Shown in pieces: positions 1 to 8,478 of a stretch of DNA of 64,000 nucleotides. A model generated the notes under the pieces. The model was not told where the DNA came from, did no database searches, and was given only the letters and a program-made list of their open reading frames with translations. The position numbers were made by a program, and so were the translations under genes. Position 1 is the stretch's first letter. Each line of letters starts with the position of its first letter. This DNA is from Gordonia effusa NBRC 100432. GTDB lineage: Bacteria; Actinomycetota; Actinomycetes; Mycobacteriales; Mycobacteriaceae. The stretch spans positions 1 to 64,000 of the forward strand of contig NZ_BAEH01000054.1 in assembly GCF_000241305.1 (NCBI RefSeq). Reading direction: 5' to 3'.

Positions 1-111
1 CACTGCCACGAGCGTGCCCACCAACACCGTCTGAAATGCCAGCGAGGCATGTTGATAAGTCAGGAATGTCAGGTTGGCGGCATGCTCCCGGACATAGGTC
101 CACAGTTGCAC
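1..111 (-). CDS. ABC transporter permease, osmoprotectant type (N-terminal fragment)
   Basis: Only the first 37 or so codons lie in the window; the gene continues off the left edge. Reading the minus strand from the GTG at 111, the product begins MQLWTYVREHAANLTFLTYQ and runs into a hydrophobic stretch (FQTVLVGTLVAV). This resembles the start of OpuBB/ProW-type inner-membrane permeases for glycine betaine or choline, where a short cytoplasmic segment with a conserved LTxQH pattern precedes the first membrane helix. An AAAGGGG ribosome binding site lies about 4 bases before the GTG, which decides the start. The family call is by resemblance over a short stretch and should be treated as tentative. 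Confidence 0.5.
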   Translation of the reverse strand, partial: MQLWTYVREHAANLTFLTYQHASLAFQTVLVGTLVAV

Positions 112-399
112 GATGCCCCTTTCTCTCGCCGGCCCGCGACTATCGGCCATCGAAATTCGCGTAGTGAACAGCTGCCGGACTGGGATGAGTCTAGTTGGAC
201 AGTTGTGAAGTTTTTGGGTGAATGCTCATTCCGTGGTTGTAAGGAGCGGAAGAGAGCAGACTCGATTGTGCGTCTCTGACTTGCGATTTCGCGGTGCGGC
301 TACCGGCAAAGCGAGTTTGACTCACCGTGGGTAGAAGTCGGCCACCATCCCGCGTGTTGCGCGGGAATAGGAAGATGCGAGCGTCGAGTTGTCCTGATT

Positions 400-834
400 A
401 TGACTTCAGCGAATTTTGATCCACGTGACCTGCTCGCCGAGGCGCGGTTGGGGGTCCTGGCCACAATCAAGTCCTCTGGCGTGCCTCAACTTTCGCCGGT
501 CACACCGTTTTACGACCGCGACGCCGACGTGATCTTGGTATCGATCGCCGAGGGCCGAGCGAAAACGTCGAATCTACGCCGCGACCCGCGCGCCGCGCTG
601 GAGGTGACCGATGCCTCTGGCTATAACTGGGCAACCGCCGAGGGAACCGTGACCCTCGTCGGGCCGGGGACCGACCCGAATGGGCCGGAGGTCGACGCGC
701 TGGTCGACTACTACCGCCAGGCGGCCGGTGAGCATCCGGATTGGGAGGAATACCGGACCGTCATGGTTGCCGACCGTCGAGTCCTGTTGAAACTTTCCGT
801 CGACCGGGTCTACGGGCAGCGGCTCCGCGGCTAG
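400..834 (+). CDS. PPOX-class F420-dependent oxidoreductase
   Basis: A 144-residue protein of the pyridoxamine-5'-phosphate-oxidase-like split beta-barrel fold. The N-terminal pattern (LLAEARLGVLATIKSSGVPQ, then SPVTPFYDRD) and the central KTSNLRRDPRAAL segment are typical of the small actinobacterial enzymes that use deazaflavin F420 or FMN as cofactor. The length matches the family. The substrate cannot be told from sequence. It converges on the P450 gene with only 10 bases between stop codons, so the two share a terminus but not a promoter. No strong ribosome binding site precedes the ATG. Confidence 0.85.
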   Translation: MTSANFDPRDLLAEARLGVLATIKSSGVPQLSPVTPFYDRDADVILVSIAEGRAKTSNLRRDPRAALEVTDASGYNWATAEGTVTLVGPGTDPNGPEVDALVDYYRQAAGEHPDWEEYRTVMVADRRVLLKLSVDRVYGQRLRG

Positions 835-844
835 GGGGTCCTGG

Positions 845-2182
845 CTACTTCCTGGTCACGACGACTTGCCCGCCATTGCGCGGTGCGTACGCAACCCCGC
901 GTGAGTGCCACCGTTCCGCCGAAGCGGTAGTGGTCTGAATTGTGTAGTGGCGCAGGAGTTCCCGCAGGACGATATCCATTTCCATATGCGCGAACGCCGC
1001 GCCGATACAACGGCGAGTGCCGCCGCCAAAAGGTAGCCACGCCTGGCCTGGCTTTGTCCCCACGAACCGGTGCGGATCGAACCGTTCTGGATCAGAGAAT
1101 TGGCGACTGTCGTCGTGGAGTGTCGAGATTGCCACAATTACGTTGTAGCCCTTGGGGATTCGGTAAGTGCCCAAGTCCAGGTGGTCGGCAACGACGTGCC
1201 GGCCGAATAGATCAATAACCGGTCGGCTGCGCTGGACCTCGTGGATTGTGGCCATCCGCAGGGTGTTCTCATCAGTGTCAGCCTCGAGTGCGAGTTCGGC
1301 GAGGACTTTGGGATGTCGGCTAAGACGTTCGACGGCCCAGGCCAGACTGGTCGCAGTGGTCTCGTGACCGGCGGCGAGAAGGGTGAGCAATTCATCGGCC
1401 ATGTCGCGGTCAGTCATCGCTGACCCGTCGTCGTAGCGGCTCTGCAGCATCAGCGCCAAAATATCGTCTCGCGCTTCGAGATCCGGGTCGATTCGGGCCT
1501 GCGAGATCAGTGCGGTGATCAGGGCGTCGTATTCGGCGCGCTGTTCGGTGAGCCGGTGTTGAAGGTTCAGCCGTTGCGCGAACTTGGGAAGATCGGGGAG
1601 CGTCGATCGTCGTGAACCAGTCTCAACCATCGCTGGCATGATCCGGCGCAAAGAGTCGAGTTGCGTGCCATCGGCTCCGAAGACTGCCCGCAGGATGACA
1701 TTGAGAGTGATTCGCATCATCGGTTCGAGGGTGGCAAAAGATTCACCGATCGGCCACGAGGCTGATTCGGTTGCGAATTCCTCGGCGACAATCGCCTCAT
1801 ATCCCTTGATGCGCTTACCGTGCAGTGGGGGCGTGAGGAGTTTGCGTCTACGCCGATGATCTTGTCCTTCGAGCGCGAACATCGACCCGGCACCCAGTGT
1901 GCGTCCGAGATTGGGCTGGATATTCGATGCGACGTCAGTTTTGGTCGAACACAACTGTTTCGCGAGAGCGGCATCGCTGACGAGCACAACATTTCCGAAA
2001 ATGGGTAGTCGCAGAACGGCCGCATCGCCGTACCTACGGGTCAACCACTGAATCATTCGGCGGCGACTGGCCAGGAAGGCAAGTCCCTGCACGTAGGTCG
2101 GAATCCGCGGGCCAGAAGGTAGGATGGCCCCGGACGGTTCGCCGTTCACCGGCACCGGGACATCAACACTGGACACGCTCAT
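845..2182 (-). CDS. cytochrome P450
   Basis: A 445-residue soluble bacterial P450. The I-helix oxygen-binding motif AGHETT, the K-helix ExxR (EVQRSRP) and the haem-ligand loop FGGGTRRCIGAAF (Cys near residue 392) are all present, so it should be a functional haem-thiolate monooxygenase. The start is placed at the ATG at 2182 because AAGGTGG lies 5 bases upstream; a GTG three codons earlier is also in frame. No ferredoxin or reductase gene is adjacent, so electrons must come from elsewhere. It is transcribed divergently from a TetR gene, with two matched palindromes between them, which suggests induction by a small lipophilic ligand. The substrate is unknown. Confidence 0.95.
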   Translation of the reverse strand: MSVSSVDVPVPVNGEPSGAILPSGPRIPTYVQGLAFLASRRRMIQWLTRRYGDAAVLRLPIFGNVVLVSDAALAKQLCSTKTDVASNIQPNLGRTLGAGSMFALEGQDHRRRRKLLTPPLHGKRIKGYEAIVAEEFATESASWPIGESFATLEPMMRITLNVILRAVFGADGTQLDSLRRIMPAMVETGSRRSTLPDLPKFAQRLNLQHRLTEQRAEYDALITALISQARIDPDLEARDDILALMLQSRYDDGSAMTDRDMADELLTLLAAGHETTATSLAWAVERLSRHPKVLAELALEADTDENTLRMATIHEVQRSRPVIDLFGRHVVADHLDLGTYRIPKGYNVIVAISTLHDDSRQFSDPERFDPHRFVGTKPGQAWLPFGGGTRRCIGAAFAHMEMDIVLRELLRHYTIQTTTASAERWHSRGVAYAPRNGGQVVVTRK

Positions 2183-2201
2183 GTGGACCACCTTCGACTG
2201 T

Positions 2202-2242
2202 TGGTACGTTTGCGTACCACTTCACGGTACGTCGATGTACCA
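2202..2242. promoter_or_regulatory. two tandem palindromic operators (TetR-type)
   Basis: Two 18-bp inverted repeats of the same design lie between the divergent P450 and TetR genes. Site 1 (2202-2219) is TGGTACG-tttg-CGTACCA, with perfect 7-bp arms. Site 2 (2225-2242) is CGGTACG-tcga-TGTACCA, with 5-bp perfect cores. Their centres are 23 bp apart. Repeated sites with a shared consensus and spacing are what a TetR dimer pair would occupy, so autoregulation together with P450 control is inferred. Confidence 0.75.
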
Positions 2243-2275
2243 CAGATGCCAAGGGGTGGTCGTAAAGTTGACCGC

Positions 2276-2899
2276 GTGACCGATACATCCGCCCAGGTTT
2301 CGATGACCACGTCGCCGCCCGATGCCGGCGACGTGCGTGAGCGTCTTCTCGATGCGATGGGTAGATGCCTGATGGAGCGGGGGTACCGCGATACGACGGT
2401 CGCCGATGTCGTACGAACCGCCCGTACATCGAGGCGATCGTTCTATCAGGAGTTTGACGACAAACAAGAATGCTTTGTCGAATTACTCAACAATGCGAAC
2501 ACCAGAATGATCGCCTCTATCGCCACCGGCGTGGACCGGAACGCAGAGTGGCGTACCCAGGTACGCCAGGCTGTTAGCGCTTATGTCGCGGCGTGCGAGG
2601 AGCACCCGGAGACCACGTGGAGCTGGATACGCGAACTGCCCGCGCTGGGTAAGTCGGCGCGTCTGGTTCAACGCGCATCCATCGAATCGTTCATAGCGCT
2701 GATGGACTCGTTGACCGATACCGAGCAGATGCGATCGGCCGGTATTGAACCGATGTCGCGCGAGAACGCACTTGTCATCTGGGGTGGAATTCGTGAACTC
2801 GCCGCGTCGACCCTCGAACAGGGAATTCCGCTGCGCACAATCGAAGAGCCTGCCACGACGGCATGTATCGCGCTCGTAGGAATTCATGCGCGCCAGTGA
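2276..2899 (+). CDS. TetR/AcrR family transcriptional regulator
   Basis: About 207 residues. The N-terminal helix-turn-helix is clear (RERLLDAMGRCLMERGYRDT, then VADVVRTARTSRRSFYQEFDDKQECF), and the rest is an all-helical ligand domain of normal length. The start is uncertain: ATG 2246, GTG 2276 and ATG 2303 are in frame, and none has a strong ribosome binding site. GTG 2276 keeps the gene clear of the two operators just upstream, which fits a repressor that controls itself and the divergent P450. The ligand is unknown. Confidence 0.85.
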   Translation: MTDTSAQVSMTTSPPDAGDVRERLLDAMGRCLMERGYRDTTVADVVRTARTSRRSFYQEFDDKQECFVELLNNANTRMIASIATGVDRNAEWRTQVRQAVSAYVAACEEHPETTWSWIRELPALGKSARLVQRASIESFIALMDSLTDTEQMRSAGIEPMSRENALVIWGGIRELAASTLEQGIPLRTIEEPATTACIALVGIHARQ

Positions 2900-2915
2900 G
2901 CTAAACTGGCGCGCA
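2887..2915. terminator. hairpin overlapping the TetR stop codon
   Basis: A perfect 11-bp inverted repeat, TGCGCGCCAGT-gagctaa-ACTGGCGCGCA. The TetR stop codon (TGA 2897-2899) sits at the loop edge. No T-run follows, as is common in high-GC actinobacteria. It is probably the transcription terminator of the TetR gene. Confidence 0.7.
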
Positions 2916-3085
2916 GTGCTACTCGCATAGCCACACCCGAGTCGTATCCGGCACCCGCGTTGCCGACAGCGACATTTGAGGGCAAGGTCCACCGGATCTG
3001 CGAAACAGTTGATTGACCTGTCACTTCGGCCGAGCAGCGCAGGACGCGGGATGTGTTGCACCGCATAGTGATTGGGTTCTTAACG

Positions 3086-3487
3086 ATGACCGAGAACTTC
3101 GCCGAGAAGCGTGCCGCACGCAGGTACGCACGTGAGTACGGCGTGTCGTATCGCGAGGCACTGGGGATTATCCGGACTGACACGCGCCGATATCGCGATC
3201 ATGCGACGCGGCTGCTGATCGAAGCCGTTGAAGGATGCGGCATCACCCATTGGTGTGGCGTCGAAAACTGGGACGGGATAGAGCGGGCGACGATCGTCGA
3301 CGTCGGCGGCGAAGAGTTCAGTCTCGATGCCAACCGGGTTGCCTTAGCGCTGGGCGCCTACTTCGCCGCGCACACCGAGGTCGAACCGCTCGATCTCGAT
3401 AGCTACATCGCCGACGAAGTGATCCAAACGATGCTCTTCGGTGGGGTAATTTATCGGAATCAGATCCGGCGCCGCACGGTGGCGTAG
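3086..3487 (+). CDS. hypothetical protein, HTH-like N-terminus
   Basis: A 133-residue protein starting MTENFAEKRAARRYAREYG; an upstream in-frame ATG at 3053 is less likely because it adds a non-matching hydrophobic stub. The first 35 residues are basic and carry RRYAREYGVSYREALGII, a pattern seen at the start of many actinobacterial accessory or plasmid-type small proteins. The acidic C-terminal half ends in a segment (DEVIQTMLFGGVIY) reminiscent of other small mobile-element proteins. I recognise no enzyme motif. It is followed 20 bases later by another orphan gene on the same strand, so the two probably form an operon. Function unknown. Confidence 0.6.
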   Translation: MTENFAEKRAARRYAREYGVSYREALGIIRTDTRRYRDHATRLLIEAVEGCGITHWCGVENWDGIERATIVDVGGEEFSLDANRVALALGAYFAAHTEVEPLDLDSYIADEVIQTMLFGGVIYRNQIRRRTVA

Positions 3488-3507
3488 ACAGAGATTGAGA
3501 GGGTCAA

Positions 3508-3816
3508 ATGGCGTGGCCGTATGGTCCTGATTCCACTGTTTCCATTCGTACAATCCTCGATCGAGTATCTAGTTCCGAATACGACGAAATTCCCGACCAA
3601 AGTATCTTCGTAGGCGATGCCGCGTACAAATCGCGCGATATTCGACTTGACTCTCCGGCGTGCGTGTCCGACTCCACCGTCACGCGGTTAGGGGAGTGGA
3701 CCTACTATCTGGAACTGGCAATTGTAAAGGAACTCCTTGATGGCTACGACGCCATCGATCAGGACGTTCTCGATAGGGTCACCCACTACGCTATTTACGA
3801 TGCCTTCCCCGAGTGA
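3508..3816 (+). CDS. hypothetical protein
   Basis: A 102-residue acidic protein (MAWPYGPDSTVSIRTILDRV...) with no signal peptide, no membrane segment and no motif I recognise. A GAGAGGG ribosome binding site lies about 6 bases before the ATG. It follows the 133-residue orphan by 20 bases on the same strand, which suggests co-transcription. Codon use here is less GC-biased than in the neighbouring metabolic genes, which would fit an acquired pair. No function is proposed. Confidence 0.55.
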   Translation: MAWPYGPDSTVSIRTILDRVSSSEYDEIPDQSIFVGDAAYKSRDIRLDSPACVSDSTVTRLGEWTYYLELAIVKELLDGYDAIDQDVLDRVTHYAIYDAFPE

Positions 3817-3923
3817 GGTCCTCGCCGAGATTCCTCCATTCCAGGTTCATGTAGAGAACCGCCGACGGTAGCGTGGGAGCCGCATCATTAACGAGCACCG
3901 GCATCGACGCGTAAGGAGAGCAC

Positions 3924-4346
3924 ATGAGCGCACCGAACGACTGGAATACGCAGATAATCAACGAGTTTCGGGCCAACGACGGCAAGGTCGGAGGCAACTT
4001 CGAGGGTGCGCCTATGGTGTTGGTGCACCACGTCGGCCGCAAAACCGGCAAGCAAAGCGTGACGCCGATGATGTACCTTGCCGATAATTCGGACCCGTCG
4101 ACGATATATGTCTTTGCCTCCAAGGCTGGCGCTCCGTCGAATCCAGCCTGGTACTACAACCTGACTACAGCGGGTACGGCACGAATCGAAGTGGGAACTG
4201 AAACATTTGACGTCGCAGTCACCGAGGTGACCGGCGCCGACCGTGACCGTATCTACGCCGAGCAGGCTCGCCGGTATCCCGGGTTCGCGGATTATGAGAA
4301 GAAGACCACGCGGGTTATTCCGGTGCTTGCCTTGCGTCGGGCCTAG
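3924..4346 (+). CDS. Ddn-like nitroreductase / F420H2-dependent quinone reductase family protein
   Basis: A 140-residue protein of the deazaflavin-dependent nitroreductase family, the group that includes mycobacterial Ddn. Hallmarks are the N-terminal NDWNTQIINEFRANDGKVGG segment, the VHHVGRKTGKQ loop and the SNPAWYYNLTT motif near the cofactor site. Family members reduce quinones with F420H2. AAGGAG lies 5 bases before the ATG. Its last 32 bases overlap, antiparallel, the end of the alpha/beta hydrolase gene. It fits the F420-using background suggested by the PPOX gene at the left. Confidence 0.9.
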   Translation: MSAPNDWNTQIINEFRANDGKVGGNFEGAPMVLVHHVGRKTGKQSVTPMMYLADNSDPSTIYVFASKAGAPSNPAWYYNLTTAGTARIEVGTETFDVAVTEVTGADRDRIYAEQARRYPGFADYEKKTTRVIPVLALRRA

Positions 4347-5259
4347 AGCGGCGTCGGCCGATCCAGTCGGCGATATCTGTGCGAGCGGCGGTCGCCACCG
4401 CTGTTCGATGCGCGGTAAAGCCATGCGGCGCTTGCGGATAGATACGCAGGTCGACATCATTTCCGGCGGCGGAAAGCCGCGCGGCGAGTGCGAGATTGTC
4501 CTCGAGAAGAACGTCGTTCTCGCCGACGACGATCAGCGTCGGAGGCAGACGGCCAAGGTCGGCGAATACGGGCGAGACGTCGGGGTCGGTCCGGTCGTCA
4601 ACGTGTCCAACGTAGGCGTCGAGGAAGTATTCGTCGGCGATGAGTCGTCCCGCCGGTGTCGTCGCGCTGAGGTCATAGGTGCCGAATTGTAGTGCGGCAC
4701 TTGCGAATGCTTCGCCGAGACCACGCGCGCGCAGACGAAGCAATGTGACCATCGCGAGGTTGGCTCCCGCGGAGAACCCGCCAATGACCAAGTTGCTTGT
4801 GCCGTAATGCTTCTGGGCGTACTCGATGAGCCAGAGCGCCGCGGTCTCGCAATCGTTGTGAGCTGCGGGCCAGGGGCATTCGGGAGCGAGGCGGTAGTCA
4901 ACACTTGCCACGACCATGTCGAGAGTCTCGGCGAGTTCCCGGTTGCGGGGATCGTCTCGCCCCGCCGAATCCAGGTAGAAGCCACCTCCGTGGATATGGA
5001 GGTATACGCCACTCGCCGTGCCGTCCGCGGGTTCGATAATGCGGACCCGAACTGCACGGCCGTCGGCCTTGGCTTCCAGCGTTATGGCGTCGGCGTCGAG
5101 CGGTGGCGACTGAGCTTCGCGTTGGGCTCGAACTTGTTTCAACTCCGCGTGCGAGGCCGGTCCGCGCCCGGAAGGCCTTGCGGCGTAGTAGATTCGACTC
5201 TCCTCGACGAGGGGAGTGAGTGTGTCGCCGATCAGGTCGTCTAGCCCAAATCGCATCAA
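4315..5259 (-). CDS. alpha/beta hydrolase (hormone-sensitive lipase family)
   Basis: A 314-residue esterase or lipase. The oxyanion-hole motif HIHGGGFYLDSAG, the nucleophile elbow GFSAGANLA (Ser), an Asp in the GENDVLLED region and a His in the C-terminal APHGF segment complete the catalytic triad of the HSL/arylesterase family. GGAGAG precedes the ATG. No signal peptide is present, so it is cytoplasmic. The gene lies 24 bases downstream of the transporter gene that starts at 6261 and is probably co-transcribed with it. The substrate is unknown; short acyl esters are typical for the family. Confidence 0.92.
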   Translation of the reverse strand: MMRFGLDDLIGDTLTPLVEESRIYYAARPSGRGPASHAELKQVRAQREAQSPPLDADAITLEAKADGRAVRVRIIEPADGTASGVYLHIHGGGFYLDSAGRDDPRNRELAETLDMVVASVDYRLAPECPWPAAHNDCETAALWLIEYAQKHYGTSNLVIGGFSAGANLAMVTLLRLRARGLGEAFASAALQFGTYDLSATTPAGRLIADEYFLDAYVGHVDDRTDPDVSPVFADLGRLPPTLIVVGENDVLLEDNLALAARLSAAGNDVDLRIYPQAPHGFTAHRTAVATAARTDIADWIGRRRSRPDARQAPE

Positions 5260-5283
5260 ACTCTCCGTTCGTCGTATGTGGTT

Positions 5284-6261
5284 CTAGCGGCGATCGTCCG
5301 CGGACGAAGGCACCAGCCGCGGGATAACCCGTACGTAGACCACCATGCCGATCACTTCGACAAGAGTTTGAGTGACTACTGCCGCAGCAGCCAATTCGAA
5401 ACCGACAGGCAACGCTAACGCGAGTGGGAGAACTACCAATGAGTTTCGTGTCGCGCAGGAGAAGATCACCGCTCGTCGTGCCGGCGTATCTAGTCGCAGG
5501 AGGCGGCCAACCCACGCTCCCGCGATGGCCATTACAACGAGGAAGATGACATATGTCGGCACCAGGGCGACTATCGAAGTCCAGCTCGATTCGATCTTAG
5601 GTACCTGTGTTGCCGTAACCAAGGCGAGGACGAGCATCATCAGTGGCACCATCGAAGTGGATATCTCAGCGGAAAAGCGTTGTGCTGAAGTGTATTTGGC
5701 GGCCAACCACTGGGTTGCCCACGCGCACGTGAGGGGTATGACGATCAAGACGATGAATGCGTTGACGAATGGACGTACGTCGACAACGGTGGCCAAGTCC
5801 GGATCCATAAAGGCCCATAACAGCGGCGGCAAGGCGATCATCTGCAGAAGTAGGAGTATCGGAGTGGCTGCCAGGAGTCGTCTCGCGTCGCCACCTGCTA
5901 GCCCACTGAACACGATCACGTAGTCGACGCATGGACACAGCAAGACCAATAGGACTCCGACTCGCAGCGCCTGGTCGTCGGGCAAGAAGGTAAACATCGC
6001 CGCCACCGCAATTGGCACCACAACAAAATTCACGACGAGGATCGCGGCCAGGAATCGTCCATCGCGCAGCGCCTCGACTAGCGAGGCAGCCGGAACCTGT
6101 AGAAAGGTCACATAAAGGAGCAGGCCAAGGGCAGGGTTGATGAGGTGTTCCAGTGTGGACCCAGTTCCCGACGTGCTGAGTCCGAGGCCGCAGCCGACGG
6201 TGATCGCACCAAGGTAGAGCGGTATCTGACGACGTTCCAGATGTGCAGCGAGGGTCGCCAT
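5284..6261 (-). CDS. ACR3-type arsenite transporter (bile acid:sodium symporter superfamily)
   Basis: A 325-residue membrane protein with about ten hydrophobic segments, the size of ACR3/BASS carriers. The segment LCPCVDYVIVFSGLAGGDAR (Cys 109 and 111) matches the conserved cysteine motif of ACR3 arsenite exporters, where the Cys is needed for transport. No arsR or arsC gene lies nearby, so arsenite specificity is inferred from this motif alone, and a different oxyanion or organic anion remains possible. It leads a two-gene minus-strand operon with the alpha/beta hydrolase. The upstream gene on the plus strand is a secreted protein. Confidence 0.8.
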   Translation of the reverse strand: MATLAAHLERRQIPLYLGAITVGCGLGLSTSGTGSTLEHLINPALGLLLYVTFLQVPAASLVEALRDGRFLAAILVVNFVVVPIAVAAMFTFLPDDQALRVGVLLVLLCPCVDYVIVFSGLAGGDARRLLAATPILLLLQMIALPPLLWAFMDPDLATVVDVRPFVNAFIVLIVIPLTCAWATQWLAAKYTSAQRFSAEISTSMVPLMMLVLALVTATQVPKIESSWTSIVALVPTYVIFLVVMAIAGAWVGRLLRLDTPARRAVIFSCATRNSLVVLPLALALPVGFELAAAAVVTQTLVEVIGMVVYVRVIPRLVPSSADDRR

Positions 6262-6432
6262 TGTCTCCGCTTGGCTAGGTTGCGATGTCAGAGGACAGCC
6301 TAGGCCAGTCTGCGATCGGCGCGGTAGCGAGCTGCCAGGCCAGTAATTTGCTAACCAAGGCTAACGATTCGGTTATGGTTCTCGATATAGCAGAGAGTTT
6401 GACCTTCAAATTTTGCGATCAGGGGAGTATGT

Positions 6433-6885
6433 ATGCGTACGAAAACTGCGGTACTGGCGGCGGGCGTTGCAACCGGCGCGATAGCGGCGACACTGCTCAG
6501 TGGCACGACCGCACAGGCGTATCCGCGAATACAGACCATCGGATTGCACTGCTTCGGCGCCAATCCGAATATCGTCGGTTTTCCATTCTTCGGCGGAGCA
6601 AACGTGACCACGAATTCCCCGGTGCGTGGGCAGATTTCCATCAACAGCGACAGCAAGGATGTGCTGCCGTACACAACCTACTCGACCGTGCGTGTGACCA
6701 GCCTGCGAACAAACAAGACGCAGACGTTCCGCCGCACCTGGCAGCACAGCATGGGCGATATCGGTGGATACCGAATCGACGGTATACGTGCGAGTGGACG
6801 AGTCAAAGTGACGGTGAGCTCAGTCAATCGCGGACTATTCCAAACGCTGACTGGCCCGACGTGCAGCGGGATCGTGACGGTCTAG
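6433..6885 (+). CDS. small secreted protein
   Basis: A 150-residue exported protein. A basic n-region (MRTKT), a hydrophobic core and an Ala-x-Ala cleavage site (AQAYP) give a clear Sec signal peptide of about 30 residues. The mature part is beta-rich and polar with two Cys residues (HCFGAN near the start, PTCSG at the end) that could form one disulfide. This pattern occurs in many small mycobacterial and nocardial secreted proteins of unknown role. GGGGAG lies 6 bases before the ATG. A long hairpin ends the transcript. No enzyme motif is visible. Confidence 0.75.
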   Translation: MRTKTAVLAAGVATGAIAATLLSGTTAQAYPRIQTIGLHCFGANPNIVGFPFFGGANVTTNSPVRGQISINSDSKDVLPYTTYSTVRVTSLRTNKTQTFRRTWQHSMGDIGGYRIDGIRASGRVKVTVSSVNRGLFQTLTGPTCSGIVTV

Positions 6886-6902
6886 GTTTAACGGCGCCAG
6901 CG

Positions 6903-6973
6903 AAATCCACCTCGTCTACCCGGATCCACCTTGTCGTATTCCCAAGGTAGATCCCGGTAGACGAGGTGGATTT
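6903..6973. terminator. long bidirectional hairpin between convergent genes
   Basis: Two 30-nt arms (6903-6932 and 6944-6973) pair with only 2 mismatches around an 11-nt loop. The arms begin AAATCCACCTCG and end CGAGGTGGATTT, so each strand ends in a short T-run. It lies between the convergent secreted-protein and HAD genes and should terminate both. It is longer than usual for a terminator and belongs to the group of long hairpins discussed in the findings. Confidence 0.8.
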
Positions 6974-6998
6974 GTGTGGCCTGAGCCGAGCGTGCAAT

Positions 6999-7631
6999 TC
7001 ACCCGCGGGCTAGCGCGGAAACAAGGTCGGTGAGCGAATCTAGTTGCAGGTCAGCGGTTTTCACACTTTGGTCGCTAGCGTGTAGGTGACCCCACGGTCC
7101 GCGTTTGATGAAAGCGGTACGCAACCCCGCGGCATTGGCGGGGAGGATGTCATTGTCGAGTCGATCACCGATGTACATGATCTGACGGGGCTGAAAACCA
7201 GAAACGGCAATGAGTTTGGCGAAAAACTCCGGTGCGGGCTTCGCGATACCCCACTCTGCCGAAGAGGCAACGTAATCCGCGTCAAAGCCGAGAGCACTGA
7301 GTTGGGTTACCGCCGCCGCCGGTTGATTCCCGGCTATCCCGACGGCGAAGCCGGCCTTCTTCGCCGCCCGCAGACATTCGAGCGCGTCGGGATAGAGATC
7401 CGCCGTAGTGATTGTCTCCGAAGTGCTGGGTCGAGGACATCCGAGGAGATCCCACGCCACTCGATGGTCTTCACCCCGTTCGATCATTGCGCCGATGAGC
7501 CCCATCAACGCGAACGGGGTCACGCCAGCGCGGTCGGCCTGCACCGACCAGAGGCGGGATTCGTCGACCAGAGTCTCACCGACGTCGAACACGAGCGCGC
7601 GCAGGTGTGGTGGAAGTCGAAGATTGCCCAT
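6999..7631 (-). CDS. HAD-superfamily hydrolase
   Basis: A 210-residue haloacid-dehalogenase-like hydrolase. Motif I is FDVGETLV (nucleophile Asp; Gly replaces the usual acid/base Asp two residues on, although variants with T after E are known). Motif III is AKPAPEFF (Lys) and motif IV is GDRLDND. The missing second Asp argues against a standard phosphatase; a dehalogenase-like or altered activity is possible. It starts 26 bases after the amidohydrolase gene on the same strand, so the two form an operon. The substrate is unknown. Confidence 0.85.
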   Translation of the reverse strand: MGNLRLPPHLRALVFDVGETLVDESRLWSVQADRAGVTPFALMGLIGAMIERGEDHRVAWDLLGCPRPSTSETITTADLYPDALECLRAAKKAGFAVGIAGNQPAAAVTQLSALGFDADYVASSAEWGIAKPAPEFFAKLIAVSGFQPRQIMYIGDRLDNDILPANAAGLRTAFIKRGPWGHLHASDQSVKTADLQLDSLTDLVSALARG

Positions 7632-7657
7632 CGCGTGATTCTCTCACGTTTGTTGTG

Positions 7658-8470
7658 TCAAAGATCAAACACGCGAATCGCGTTGCCGCCCAAGAACAAT
7701 TCAGTTGCTTCCTCATCGAGATCGAGCTCGTCGAGCCTAGCCAGACTCTGTTGCGGAGTCATCATCGGCCAGTTGGTTCCGAACATCACGCGGGTCCGGC
7801 CTTTGCCACGTAAGTACTCGACAAAGTCGGTGGGGAGTCGGTGCACCGCATAGGCGGAAGTATCGAGATAGAAGTTGGGATATTTGTGCGCCAACGACAG
7901 GACTTCGTTGATCCACGGGTAGCCGACGTGTCCGCCGATGACGACGAGGTCGGGGAAGTCCAGCAGAACCTCGTCGAGGTAGGGGATTGGGCGTCCCGGT
8001 TCAGAGGGACAGAGAGGGCCGGTGTGGCCGACCTGTGTGCACAGCGGCACTCCGAGCTCAACGCAGGCGACGTAAATCGGATAGAAGCGGCGGTCGTTAG
8101 GGGGCAAATTCCACAACCAGGGGACAATACGAACTCCGATGAAGCCCAATTCAGTTACGCAACGCCGTATTTCACGTACGGCCGCAACAGGATTCGTGAT
8201 GTCGACCGCGGCAAGGCCACGGTAACCGTCGGGCAATGCCGCGAGGTAACTGGCGACTTCATCGTTCGAGATCAGCGACCCTCGCGGGCCCTCCCATGCG
8301 GACAACAACGCTCTGTTGACACCACCGGCGGCCATGACACTTTCGGTCAGCTCAATAGGGAACTCGGCGGTCGTGACATCTTGTCGAGTCCAGCGGGCCA
8401 ACGTCGAAAGGAAGGGCTGCTCGATGAGTCGGCGTGTTGGGTGTTGGGCCCAAACATCGATGATTTCCAT
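7658..8470 (-). CDS. amidohydrolase family protein (ACMSD-like)
   Basis: A 270-residue TIM-barrel protein of the amidohydrolase-2 group, which includes ACMSD-type decarboxylases. Visible metal or active-site candidates are QVGHTG, GGHVGYPW and a late GTNWPMM (in place of the usual GSDxP Asp). The first-strand HxH is replaced by DVWAQHP, leaving only one His, so the metal site may be altered or occupied by a single metal. It is the first gene of an operon with the HAD hydrolase and diverges from a MarR gene across a perfect palindrome, so it is probably under MarR control. The substrate is unknown; aromatic-ring catabolism is the family norm. Confidence 0.88.
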   Translation of the reverse strand: MEIIDVWAQHPTRRLIEQPFLSTLARWTRQDVTTAEFPIELTESVMAAGGVNRALLSAWEGPRGSLISNDEVASYLAALPDGYRGLAAVDITNPVAAVREIRRCVTELGFIGVRIVPWLWNLPPNDRRFYPIYVACVELGVPLCTQVGHTGPLCPSEPGRPIPYLDEVLLDFPDLVVIGGHVGYPWINEVLSLAHKYPNFYLDTSAYAVHRLPTDFVEYLRGKGRTRVMFGTNWPMMTPQQSLARLDELDLDEEATELFLGGNAIRVFDL

Positions 8471-8478
8471 GACAATTC

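Noticed and set aside
49-279. Plus-strand frame near the left edge, 76 codons
   Set aside because: It is antisense to the N-terminus of an ABC permease, Arg/Ser/Cys-rich and without a ribosome binding site.
2884-3183. Minus-strand frame of 99 codons between the TetR and orphan genes
   Set aside because: It overlaps the start of the orphan gene and ends inside the TetR terminator hairpin; no start signal, and composition is unremarkable.
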